A stretch of 5,453 nucleotides of DNA from Haloferacaceae archaeon PL-Br10_E2g29 (GTDB taxonomy: Archaea; Halobacteriota; Halobacteria; Halobacteriales; Haloferacaceae). The stretch covers positions 1 through 5,453 of the forward strand of contig LKMS01000114.1 of assembly GCA_001563965.1 (NCBI GenBank). Reading direction: 5' to 3'. Each line of letters starts with the position of its first letter. Positions within the stretch are counted from its first letter, which is position 1. Both the position numbers and the translations under genes were made by a program. The notes under the pieces are model-generated. The model ran no database searches and was not told the DNA's origin. It worked only from the letters and a program-made list of their open reading frames with translations. Shown piece by piece: positions 1-5,453 of the stretch.

Positions 1-110
1 AAGCCGCCAACGCCGAGTTCGACGCAGTCGACACCGAGGGCGACGAGCGTCTCGAACGCCTCGCTGCGGGGCTGTTCGCCGAGTGGGACGGTGAGGACAC
101 CGAGCTTCAT
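1..110 (-). CDS. Sugar phosphate isomerase/epimerase-like protein, N-terminal part (runs off left edge)
   Basis: Read on the minus strand from the ATG at 110-108, this frame stays open to the window edge and gives 36 residues. They begin MKLGVLTVPLG and continue through a helix to VDCVELGVGG. A first beta strand with a short loop, an alpha helix, then a second strand ending V-E-L-G is the opening of the xylose-isomerase-like TIM-barrel (AP endonuclease 2) superfamily, annotated in haloarchaea as sugar phosphate isomerase/epimerase. The catalytic metal ligands lie beyond the edge, so the reaction and substrate cannot be told. The start is supported by a TATA box centred about 29 bp upstream, which predicts a leaderless transcript. 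It is divergent from the ABC importer operon and shares a 143-bp control region with it. I infer a possible role in metabolising the imported solute. Only the first two strands support the family call. Confidence 0.72.
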   Translation of the reverse strand, partial: MKLGVLTVPLGEQPRSEAFETLVALGVDCVELGVGG

Positions 111-115
111 GCGCT

Positions 116-131
116 GATGTACTCGTACATC
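116..131. promoter_or_regulatory. Inverted repeat between TATA box and start of the isomerase gene (candidate operator)
   Basis: GATGTAC-TC-GTACATC is a perfect 7-bp inverted repeat with a 2-bp centre. On the minus strand it sits between the TATA box (135-143) and the start codon (110). A bound dimeric regulator there would be expected to block pre-initiation complex assembly. If the transcript is leaderless, the element is not transcribed and would act as DNA. No other copy was noticed in the window. A short palindrome can arise by chance; the position is what makes it a candidate. Confidence 0.4.
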
Positions 132-134
132 TCG

Positions 135-143
135 AATAAATAT
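135..143 (-). promoter_or_regulatory. TATA box of the divergent isomerase gene
   Basis: On the minus strand this reads ATATTTATT, an archaeal TATA-like element in otherwise GC-rich DNA. Its centre, near 139, lies about 29 bp upstream of the ATG at 110. Archaeal transcription starts roughly 25-30 bp downstream of the TATA centre, so the transcript would begin at or within a few bases of the start codon. Assignment is by composition and spacing only. Confidence 0.6.
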
Positions 144-190
144 GTATGATTATCGTCCAAACGGGATGTCAACAAGGAGCGTAGAACGGA

Positions 191-210
191 ACATAATCAG
201 TTGATTATGT
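191..210. promoter_or_regulatory. Perfect 9-bp palindrome upstream of the importer promoter (candidate operator)
   Basis: ACATAATCA-GT-TGATTATGT is a perfect inverted repeat of two 9-bp arms around a 2-bp centre, 20 bp in all. It ends 10 bp before the TATA-like element at 221-229. This is the size and symmetry expected for a dimeric helix-turn-helix regulator (for example Lrp/AsnC, TrmB, IclR or GntR types, all present in haloarchaea). Being upstream of the TATA box, it fits an activator or a regulator acting on both divergent promoters. A related half-site, TGATTATcg, occurs at 147-155 next to the other TATA box. The palindrome is seen directly; its function and cognate regulator are inferred. 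Confidence 0.6.
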
Positions 211-220
211 AACAAATACT

Positions 221-229
221 TTTATGTAA
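221..229 (+). promoter_or_regulatory. TATA box of the ABC importer operon
   Basis: TTTATGTAA is an AT-rich element whose centre, near 225, lies about 29 bp before the ATG at 254. That spacing predicts a transcript starting at about 250-254, so leaderless or with a leader of a few bases. No Shine-Dalgarno match precedes 254, consistent with leaderless initiation, which is common in haloarchaea. Part of this element (TTATGTAA) repeats the sequence at 205-212 inside and beside the palindrome. Confidence 0.6.
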
Positions 230-253
230 TACTGTTAGTATCTTCAAAAGGCA

Positions 254-1357
254 ATGATCAACAATGATAAATTCGGGGCCCAAGATGTCCCTGTGGGCCA
301 CCGAACGGTCAACCGACGCACCGTCCTTGCAAGCGGCGCAGCCGCCGTTGGGGTGACTGCACTCGCCGGCTGTCTGGATGGCGATGACGATGACGCCCAG
401 CAGATGGCAATCATCTCTAGTCCTGCCGGCTTCGACGACAACGCCTTCAACGACAACGCCGTCGAGGGGCTCCAAGCGGCCGCCGATGACTTCGGCTTCG
501 ACGTTTCGACGGTCGAAGAAACCGAGGAAGCACAGTACGAATCGGTCCAAGCCGACGTCGCCGAAAGCGGCTTCGACCTCATCGTTTGTGTCGGCGACAA
601 CCACACCGGGCCGTTAGAGACCAACGCCTTCGACTATCCCGATCAGAACTGGATGCTGATCAACAACATCATCGAGGGTGCGGACAACGTCTCGGGCTGG
701 ATCGAGATGAACAACGAAATGTCGTTCCTTGCGGGTGTCGTCGCCGGTATCATGACGAGCGAACCGTTCGAACACGGTGACAGCGAAACCGATCCCGACG
801 AGGCGGTTGTCGGCTTCGTCGGCGGCGAGGACATTCCGTTAATCAACGCGTTCGAGCAGTCCTACATCGAGGGCGTCGAGTGGGTCAACGACGACGCCGA
901 GGTGTTGACGGGCTACGGCGGTAGCTTCTCGGATACCGGCGCGGCCAACGACGTGGCTTCATCACAGATCGACGACGGCGCGGACATCGTCTGGCACGCC
1001 GCGAGTGCGGCCGGCGCAGGGGCGTTTTCGGCCGCTCAGGACGAAGACCGGTTTGCCATTGGTGTCGACGTCGACCAGTCGGTCACCGAAGACCAGTATC
1101 AGGATGTTATTTTGGGCTCGGCAGTCAAAGCGCTCAACGAGGCGACCTACCAAGTCGCCGAATCGGTCGTCGAAGGAACGTTCGACGAACAGGTCGGCGA
1201 GCAGAACCTGAGTATCGCCCAGGGAAGTATCGATTTCATTGTCGGTCAGGCGTTCGAGGGCGAACTGCCCGATGTCGTCGACGAGGAGCTTGAGGCGGCG
1301 AGACAGGGCTTCATCGATGGCGAGATCGACCTCACCTGCGGGCCGACCAGCTGTTGA
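254..1357 (+). CDS. BMP-family ABC transporter substrate-binding lipoprotein (Tat-exported)
   Basis: This 367-residue protein is the external solute receptor of the importer. It has a twin-arginine signal (N-R-R-T-V-L, arginines at 21-22), a hydrophobic stretch, and a lipobox L-A-G-C with the lipidated cysteine at 40. A short acidic linker (D44-D47) follows, as is usual for haloarchaeal Tat lipoproteins. The mature part carries the marks of the BMP/PnrA family: a FND-N-A-V-EGL segment (65-73), GFVGGEDIPLINAFEQSYIEG-like core (185-205), GADIVWHAASAAGAGAF region (240-256) and GVDVDQ (268-273). Relatives such as Treponema PnrA bind purine nucleosides, so a nucleoside is the first guess, but the pocket cannot be assigned by eye. 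The ATG at 254 is preferred because the TATA box predicts a start there; an in-frame GTG at 293 would still keep the Tat motif. The C-terminus has two cysteines (362 and 367), odd in a protein with few others. Confidence 0.93.
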   Translation: MINNDKFGAQDVPVGHRTVNRRTVLASGAAAVGVTALAGCLDGDDDDAQQMAIISSPAGFDDNAFNDNAVEGLQAAADDFGFDVSTVEETEEAQYESVQADVAESGFDLIVCVGDNHTGPLETNAFDYPDQNWMLINNIIEGADNVSGWIEMNNEMSFLAGVVAGIMTSEPFEHGDSETDPDEAVVGFVGGEDIPLINAFEQSYIEGVEWVNDDAEVLTGYGGSFSDTGAANDVASSQIDDGADIVWHAASAAGAGAFSAAQDEDRFAIGVDVDQSVTEDQYQDVILGSAVKALNEATYQVAESVVEGTFDEQVGEQNLSIAQGSIDFIVGQAFEGELPDVVDEELEAARQGFIDGEIDLTCGPTSC

Positions 1358-1375
1358 GAACCGACAGCCGTTACC

Positions 1376-1406
1376 GGCGTTCTCCGCCCACACGGCGGGG
1401 AACGCC
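1376..1406 (+). other. Intergenic stem-loop between binding-protein and ATPase genes
   Basis: The arms GGCGTTCTCCGCC (1376-1388) and GGCGGGGAACGCC (1394-1406) pair over 13 positions with a single U-G wobble (1383-1399), around a 5-base loop, CACAC. It lies 18 bases after the stop of the binding-protein gene and 19 bases before the ATPase start. No T run follows, so it is not a classical intrinsic terminator. By analogy with intergenic hairpins after binding-protein genes in bacterial ABC operons (such as malE-malF), it may protect the upstream mRNA from 3' decay or allow partial termination or processing, giving more receptor than transporter. The structure is read from the sequence; the role is inferred. 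Confidence 0.75.
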
Positions 1407-1425
1407 ATCCCTCCCCCACAGATCA

Positions 1426-3102
1426 ATGGACACCCAACCATCCACACGAACACCGGACGGTGGCGAACCGGCAGTTCGACTCGACACCATCACCAAACGC
1501 TTCGGCGACGTCGTCGCCAACGACCGTGTCGACCTCACGCTCGAACGGGGAACGATTCACGCGCTGCTTGGTGAGAACGGGTCGGGCAAAACAACCCTGA
1601 TGAGCGTGCTCTACGGGCTGTACGACCACGATGAGGGGACCGTTTCGGTCAACGGCGAACGGACTGACTTCGACTCCCCACGCGACGCGATGGACGCCGG
1701 TATCGGGATGATTCACCAGCATTTCCAGCTGATTCCGCCCATGACCGTCCTCCAGAACATCGTGTTGGGCCACGAACCAACCGAACGGGGACTCGTCAAC
1801 GACGCGGCCGCCAGAGACGATATCATCGACATCTGTGATCGCTACGGCTTCGACGTTGACGAGTATCTCGACACACCCGTCGGTCAACTCGATCTCGGGG
1901 CCCAACAGCGCGTCGAGATCGTCAAAAGCCTCTACCGCGGGGCCGACATTCTCATTCTCGACGAGCCAACGGCTGTGCTCACCCCACAGGAGGTCGACAG
2001 CCTGCTGGCCGTCATGGATGACCTCCGTGCCGACGGCCGCTCGCTGATTTTTATCACGCACAAACTCGATGAGGCGCTCGAAATTTCCGACGAAATCACC
2101 GTCCTGCGCGACGGCGAGTCCGTCGGTACCGTCGAAGCGACGGGGGCGACCGAACAGGAACTCGCTCGCATGATGGTTGGCCGCGAAGTGCTGTTCGACC
2201 GGCTTGACCGCGAGGGCGAGCCCGGTGAGCCAGTGCTCCGAGCCGACCAACTCCGAATCGACAGCGACCGCGGCCGTGAACAGGTTCGCGGTGTCGACCT
2301 GACGGTTCGTGCCGGCGAAATCTTTGGCGTTGCGGGGGTTCAGGGCAACGGGCAAACCGAGTTGGTCGAGGCGCTCACCGGGCTTCGACCGGTCACGTCG
2401 GGGGAGGTGCATCTCCACGACGAGGAGATAACCGAGCTGCGTCGGCGAAAGCGGATCGAGGCGGGCGTTGCGTACATTCCCGAAGATCGCCAACGCGAGG
2501 GGCTCGTCGAGGACTACTCGCTCGTCAGAAACGCAGTGTTGGGCAACCAAACGCTCGACCCGTTCGCCAGTCGCGGCGTGCTCAACTGGGGAACGGTCGC
2601 CGACCATGCCGCCGACATTATTACCGAGTACGATGTCCAGCCACCGAACGCGTCCACGACGGCGCACTCGCTGTCGGGTGGCAACCAACAGAAGTTCATC
2701 GTCGGCCGCGAAATCGGCCACGACCCCGACGTCATGGTGGCCGCCCACCCAACTCGCGGCGTCGACATCGGCTCCATCGAGTTCATTCACAACCGCCTGA
2801 TCGAGCTTCGCGAAGAAGGAATGGCGATTCTCGTCGTCTCCTCGAAGCTCGATGAGATACAGAAGCTTTCCGACCGGGTCGCCGTCATGTACGAGGGCGA
2901 GTTCGTCGCCGTTGTCGACCCCGAAAGCGTCACTGACGAACAACTTGGGCTGTTGATGGCGGGTGCGGCACGCGAGGTCGACGACTATCGTGATGCCACG
3001 CTCGCAGCTGGTTCGGATTCCTCCCAGCCCGACACAAGCGCGGCCGAAGAGACGACCGCGGCTGCAACGGATGAGAACCCGACCGCAGGGGGTCGATCGT
3101 GA
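1426..3102 (+). CDS. ABC transporter ATP-binding protein, two fused nucleotide-binding domains
   Basis: This 558-residue protein is the membrane-associated ATPase that powers import. Domain 1 has Walker A GENGSGKT (49-56), Q-loop Q98, an altered signature LDLGAQQ (155-161), Walker B ILILDE (175-180) and switch histidine H212. Domain 2 has a degenerate Walker A GVQGNGQT (304-311, lysine replaced by Q310), an intact signature LSGGNQQK (416-423), and a Walker B region without the acidic pair (VMVAAHPT, 436-443); serine stands where the switch histidine is expected. This asymmetry is typical of the sugar/nucleoside (RbsA, MglA, YufO/NupO) class. An acidic Ser/Thr/Ala-rich tail of about 45 residues ends the protein and is probably disordered. 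The ATG at 1426 is chosen because it starts about 15 residues before the first beta strand. The frame is open back to a TTG at 1354, but that would add a basic, proline-rich leader unlike the rest. No Shine-Dalgarno precedes 1426, only a pyrimidine-rich tract. Confidence 0.94.
   Translation: MDTQPSTRTPDGGEPAVRLDTITKRFGDVVANDRVDLTLERGTIHALLGENGSGKTTLMSVLYGLYDHDEGTVSVNGERTDFDSPRDAMDAGIGMIHQHFQLIPPMTVLQNIVLGHEPTERGLVNDAAARDDIIDICDRYGFDVDEYLDTPVGQLDLGAQQRVEIVKSLYRGADILILDEPTAVLTPQEVDSLLAVMDDLRADGRSLIFITHKLDEALEISDEITVLRDGESVGTVEATGATEQELARMMVGREVLFDRLDREGEPGEPVLRADQLRIDSDRGREQVRGVDLTVRAGEIFGVAGVQGNGQTELVEALTGLRPVTSGEVHLHDEEITELRRRKRIEAGVAYIPEDRQREGLVEDYSLVRNAVLGNQTLDPFASRGVLNWGTVADHAADIITEYDVQPPNASTTAHSLSGGNQQKFIVGREIGHDPDVMVAAHPTRGVDIGSIEFIHNRLIELREEGMAILVVSSKLDEIQKLSDRVAVMYEGEFVAVVDPESVTDEQLGLLMAGAAREVDDYRDATLAAGSDSSQPDTSAAEETTAAATDENPTAGGRS
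3088..3093 (+). promoter_or_regulatory. Shine-Dalgarno-like site for the first permease
   Basis: GGGGGT lies 5 bases before the GTG at 3099 and matches the haloarchaeal consensus GGAGGT at five of six positions. It supports GTG as the true start, within the 4-bp GTGA overlap with the ATPase stop, and suggests translational coupling or internal reinitiation. Confidence 0.5.
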
Positions 3103-4232
3103 GCACCGATGACCGTGGTCGGCTCCGGACACTACTCGATCGGGCAGCCGACTGGCTGCTCGATGCAACGGTGCTCGAACGCCTCGCCATTGCGGTCGCC
3201 TCGACGCTGTTGGCGATCGCCATCGGGCTCGTCATTGTTGCAGCCGCCGGCTTCGACCCGATCCGCTTCGCCAGCCAACTGCTCATCGGCGCGATCGGCA
3301 GCGAGCGAGCGATTTTGCGGACACTTCGCAACTCGGTGCTCTTCGTACTCGCGGGCGTCGCCGTTGCGGTCGCGTTTCGCGCCGGCGTGTTCAACATCGG
3401 CGTGCAGGGCCAGTTCATTGTCGGCGGTTTTGCGACCGTCGTCTCGATTATTTGGCTGGCGGCGTTCGTCCCAACGGGCGCGGTCGGCGGCATGATCCTG
3501 CTCGTCTTCGGAACCCTCGTCGGCATTGTTGCCGGCGGACTGTACGGTGCACTTCCTGGCGTCCTGAAGGCATACGGCGACGCCAACGAGATCATCACGA
3601 CGATCATGTTGAACTTCATCGCCATCGGCTTCGTTGGCTGGCTCGTTGCCGGCCCGTTCAGCGATCCAGACGCAACCGCAACCCGAACCCGCCGGCTGCC
3701 AGCAAACGTCGAACTCCCGCAACTCGTCTTTAGCGACCCGAACCTCTCGATTGTCGGCCTCGCGGTCACGCTCGTGACGGTCGTCGCCGTCGCGGCGCTG
3801 TTGACCCGGACGAGTTTCGGCTACGACATGGTCACCAGCGGCTATCAGGCCGCTGCGGCGACCTACTCGGGTGTCGATGCAAAGCGCATGATCGTGTTGA
3901 CGATGACGCTCTCGGGCATGATTGCGGGACTCACCGGTGCGGTGTTCGTCATCATGATTCAGGGCTACTTCACCGACCCCTCCGGTATCGGCAACTACGG
4001 GTTCGATGCCATCGCGGTTAGCCTGCTGGCGGCGAACAATCCGATCGGTGTGCTGCCCGCAGGCATGTTGTTCGGTGGGCTCGATTCGGCGGGCTCACAC
4101 ATCCAGATCAACAGCGACGTCCCCGTTCAGTTGATCGACGGGATCGTCGGCCTCGTCGTCCTGTTCGTCTCGGCACCTGAACTGTTCCGGATGACGGCCA
4201 AACGAACGGGTCTCGGCGGTGATTCCGAATGA
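3099..4232 (+). CDS. ABC transporter permease 1 (BPD_transp_2 type, YufP/NupP-like)
   Basis: This 377-residue protein is one of the two membrane subunits that form the solute channel. It has a short cytoplasmic N-terminus, a first hydrophobic helix at about 29-51, then several more, probably eight to ten in all. Family marks are FRAGVFNIGVQGQ (93-105), NEIITTIMLN (163-172), the TSFGYDMVTSGYQAAAATYSG segment around 238-258 (which takes the place of the usual AVGENPxAAxxAGI) and GFDAIAVSLLAANNPIG (301-317). Length is close to the usual 340-370 for this subunit. The start is GTG, overlapping the ATPase stop by four bases (GTGA), with a Shine-Dalgarno-like site just upstream. The gene comes directly after the ATPase and before the second permease, the order seen in bacterial nucleoside importers. 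The hydrophilic stretch at about 188-206, rich in Asp, Thr and Arg, is probably the external loop. The substrate cannot be read from the sequence. Confidence 0.93.
   Translation: MSTDDRGRLRTLLDRAADWLLDATVLERLAIAVASTLLAIAIGLVIVAAAGFDPIRFASQLLIGAIGSERAILRTLRNSVLFVLAGVAVAVAFRAGVFNIGVQGQFIVGGFATVVSIIWLAAFVPTGAVGGMILLVFGTLVGIVAGGLYGALPGVLKAYGDANEIITTIMLNFIAIGFVGWLVAGPFSDPDATATRTRRLPANVELPQLVFSDPNLSIVGLAVTLVTVVAVAALLTRTSFGYDMVTSGYQAAAATYSGVDAKRMIVLTMTLSGMIAGLTGAVFVIMIQGYFTDPSGIGNYGFDAIAVSLLAANNPIGVLPAGMLFGGLDSAGSHIQINSDVPVQLIDGIVGLVVLFVSAPELFRMTAKRTGLGGDSE
4215..4223 (+). promoter_or_regulatory. Strong Shine-Dalgarno for the second permease
   Basis: GGCGGTGAT matches the complement of the archaeal 16S rRNA 3' end (GGAGGTGAT) at eight of nine positions and ends 5 bases before the ATG at 4229. 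It lies inside the last codons of the upstream permease. It fixes the start of the next gene and contrasts with the lack of any such site before the first two genes of the operon. Confidence 0.65.
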
Positions 4233-5242
4233 GAACCACGACGCTGCTGTCGCCAAAGCGACTCCGTCTTGTCGGGCTTGCTGCCGTCATCCTCGTGGCA
4301 CTTGGCGCGTTTGTCTCCATCGTCCTTGACGTCCAAGTCGAGCGGCTCATCACTCGCGGCTTTGTCACCCGGTCGCTCGAAATGGCGACCCCGATCGCGC
4401 TGGCGGCAATCGGCGGACTGTACGCCGAAAAAAGCGGCGTGTTCAACATCGGGCTTGAGGGGTTCATGATCTTCGGCGCGTTTACCGCGGCCGCAACGAT
4501 GTTCATGCTCGGCGGCACCTCGCCAACCCAGGGGCAACTCTGGCTGGCAATGGGTGTGGCCACCCTCATCTCGATTATTCTGACGCTCGGCTTTGCGGTG
4601 CTGTTGATCCGGTACAAAGCCGACCAGATCGTTGCGGGGCTGGCCATCTGGTTTATCGCGCTCGGCTTTGCACCGTTTACCGCAGCCACAATCTGGGGCA
4701 GCCGATCGAGTCCCGGATTGACGAGCATCAACAACCTCGCCTTCGGCCAGTCGCCAATGGTGTTTTTCACCGTGATCGTCGTCGCCGCCGCGTGGGTTTT
4801 CCTCTACAGAACCCGCTACGGCTACTGGATTCAGGCCGCCGGCGAGAACCCGAAAGCGCTCGACACCGCCGGCGTCGACGTCAACCGCGTTCGGTACGCG
4901 ACGGTGATCTTTTCGGGCGCAATGGCCGGGCTCGCCGGAGCCGTCCTGCTTGCGCACGCGGGCAACTGGGTCGGAACCGGTGACACGATGGTTGACGGCC
5001 GCGGCTGGATCGCCATCGTTGCCTACCTGTTCGGAAACTACAACCCGATCGGTGCGGCTGCCGCGGCGCTGCTGTTCGGCGCGCTGGACATGCTGAACGT
5101 GCAGTTCCAGACGGTCGGTATCGAGGCCTCTGCTCGGCTGGTGAATTTGCTGCCCTACGTTGCGGTCATCATCGTTCTGACGGTCTGGGGAAAAACACGG
5201 ATGCCCTCGAAAGTCGGCGAGGCCTACGAAACCGAAGAGTAG
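4229..5242 (+). CDS. ABC transporter permease 2 (BPD_transp_2 type, YufQ/NupQ-like)
   Basis: This 337-residue protein is the partner membrane subunit. Family marks are YAEKSGVFNIGLEG (65-78), KADQIVAGLAI (130-140), the conserved loop AAGENPKALDTAGVD (203-217, the canonical form of the segment altered in permease 1) and GWIAIVAYLFGNYNPIG (259-275). A basic N-terminus (KRLRL) leads into the first helix at about 14-34; about eight to ten hydrophobic segments follow, and the C-terminus (after 320) is short, charged and acidic. The ATG overlaps the previous stop by four bases (ATGA) and has a strong Shine-Dalgarno, so it is probably translationally coupled with permease 1. Together the two permeases form the heterodimeric translocator served by the fused ATPase. 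It is the last gene of the operon; the next gene, 79 bp on, has its own TATA box. Confidence 0.93.
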   Translation: MRTTTLLSPKRLRLVGLAAVILVALGAFVSIVLDVQVERLITRGFVTRSLEMATPIALAAIGGLYAEKSGVFNIGLEGFMIFGAFTAAATMFMLGGTSPTQGQLWLAMGVATLISIILTLGFAVLLIRYKADQIVAGLAIWFIALGFAPFTAATIWGSRSSPGLTSINNLAFGQSPMVFFTVIVVAAAWVFLYRTRYGYWIQAAGENPKALDTAGVDVNRVRYATVIFSGAMAGLAGAVLLAHAGNWVGTGDTMVDGRGWIAIVAYLFGNYNPIGAAAAALLFGALDMLNVQFQTVGIEASARLVNLLPYVAVIIVLTVWGKTRMPSKVGEAYETEE

Positions 5243-5292
5243 GGCGCTCTTGATCTCCTTCCCATTCGTGCTCGTTGTAACGGGGACAGCAC

Positions 5293-5299
5293 ATATATT
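5293..5299 (+). promoter_or_regulatory. TATA box of the downstream PAS gene
   Basis: ATATATT is centred about 26 bp before the ATG at 5322, again the spacing of a leaderless transcript. It indicates that the downstream gene is transcribed from its own promoter rather than only by read-through from the importer operon. The rest of the 79-bp gap shows a pyrimidine-rich stretch (5247-5266) but no clear terminator. Confidence 0.6.
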
Positions 5300-5321
5300 G
5301 TCGAAATCCATATGAACGGAC

Positions 5322-5453
5322 ATGACGGACGGCCGTAGAACGGAGACGGGCGCTGCTGGGACCGACGAAACCAGTCGTCAGACGGCGGTCGACGCGCGCT
5401 ACCGACGGATCCTCGACCGTTCGACCGATTACTTCCTCATTGTCGACGCCGAC
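5322..5453 (+). CDS. Probable PAS-domain sensor or regulator, N-terminal part (runs off right edge)
   Basis: From the ATG at 5322 the frame is open to the window edge, giving 44 residues. After a polar, charged leader of about 26 residues comes YRRILDRSTDYFLIVDAD. A short helix with an R-I-L-D-x-S-x-D pattern, then a strand ending I-V-D-A-D, is the usual opening of a PAS domain. Haloarchaea have many such proteins, either soluble sensor histidine kinases or bacterio-opsin-activator-like regulators; which one cannot be told here. There is no transmembrane segment in the visible part. The start is supported by a TATA box 26 bp upstream; the ATG at 5312 is in another frame and stops after eight codons. 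Transcription in the same direction as the importer operon is noted, but a regulatory link is only a possibility. Confidence 0.6.
   Translation, partial: MTDGRRTETGAAGTDETSRQTAVDARYRRILDRSTDYFLIVDAD

Noticed and set aside
107..130. Minus-strand mini-frame (M-Y-E-Y-I-S-A) whose stop overlaps the isomerase start, like a leader peptide
   Set aside because: The TATA box predicts a transcript starting at about 110-112, downstream of this frame. Its sequence is also constrained by the inverted repeat at 116-131.
1354..1425. TTG at 1354 as the ATPase start, overlapping the previous stop
   Set aside because: It would add 24 residues rich in Arg, Pro and Ser that cover the hairpin sequence and fit neither the family nor haloarchaeal acidic composition. 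The ATG at 1426 is better.
1423..3168. Long minus-strand open frame of 581 codons opposite the ATPase, with similar long frames opposite the permeases
   Set aside because: Long antisense frames are common in GC-rich haloarchaeal genes because of codon bias. The translation has no recognisable domain, while the plus strand has full ABC motifs.
5243..5292. Possible terminator after the second permease
   Set aside because: Only a pyrimidine-rich stretch without a run of T or a convincing hairpin; not enough to call.
5312..5338. ATG at 5312 as the start of the downstream gene
   Set aside because: It is out of frame with the PAS protein and stops after eight codons.
180..5344. 11-bp direct repeat CGTAGAACGGA at 180-190 and 5334-5344
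   Set aside because: Several exact 11-mers shared by chance are expected in 5.4 kb; one copy lies within coding sequence.

Overview
The window looks like haloarchaeal (class Halobacteria) chromosomal or megaplasmid DNA. The evidence is GC-rich coding sequence, strongly acidic proteins, a Tat-type lipoprotein signal on the solute-binding protein, and AT-rich archaeal TATA boxes about 26-29 bp upstream of start codons, the spacing expected for leaderless transcripts. No species can be named from the sequence alone.

Layout. (1) Positions 1-110, minus strand: the first 36 codons of a sugar phosphate isomerase/epimerase-like TIM-barrel protein that runs off the left edge. (2) Positions 111-253: a 143-bp divergent intergenic region with a TATA box for each direction and two inverted repeats, 116-131 and 191-210. 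(3) Positions 254-5242, plus strand: a complete four-gene operon for a BMP-family ABC importer. It encodes a Tat lipoprotein that binds the solute, a double-domain ATPase, and two BPD_transp_2-type permeases. The order matches the bacterial nucleoside importers (Bacillus subtilis NupNOPQ, formerly YufNOPQ; Lactococcus BmpA-NupABC). The last three genes are tightly packed, with 4-bp GTGA and ATGA overlaps. A 68-bp gap after the binding-protein gene holds a near-perfect 13-bp stem-loop. (4) Positions 5243-5321: a 79-bp gap with a new TATA box. (5) Positions 5322-5453: the first 44 codons of a probable PAS-domain sensor or regulator that runs off the right edge.

How the genes work together. The lipoprotein would capture a solute outside the membrane and deliver it to the heterodimeric permease, and the tandem ATPase would power import. 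By family the solute is most likely a nucleoside, with a sugar-like compound as the alternative. The divergent isomerase/epimerase makes a sugar or nucleoside-derived sugar substrate plausible but does not prove it. The intergenic inverted repeats are the best candidates for operators, and the stem-loop for differential expression within the operon. The transporter is a known type; no wholly new system is visible. The non-coding elements are the parts least explained by known annotation.
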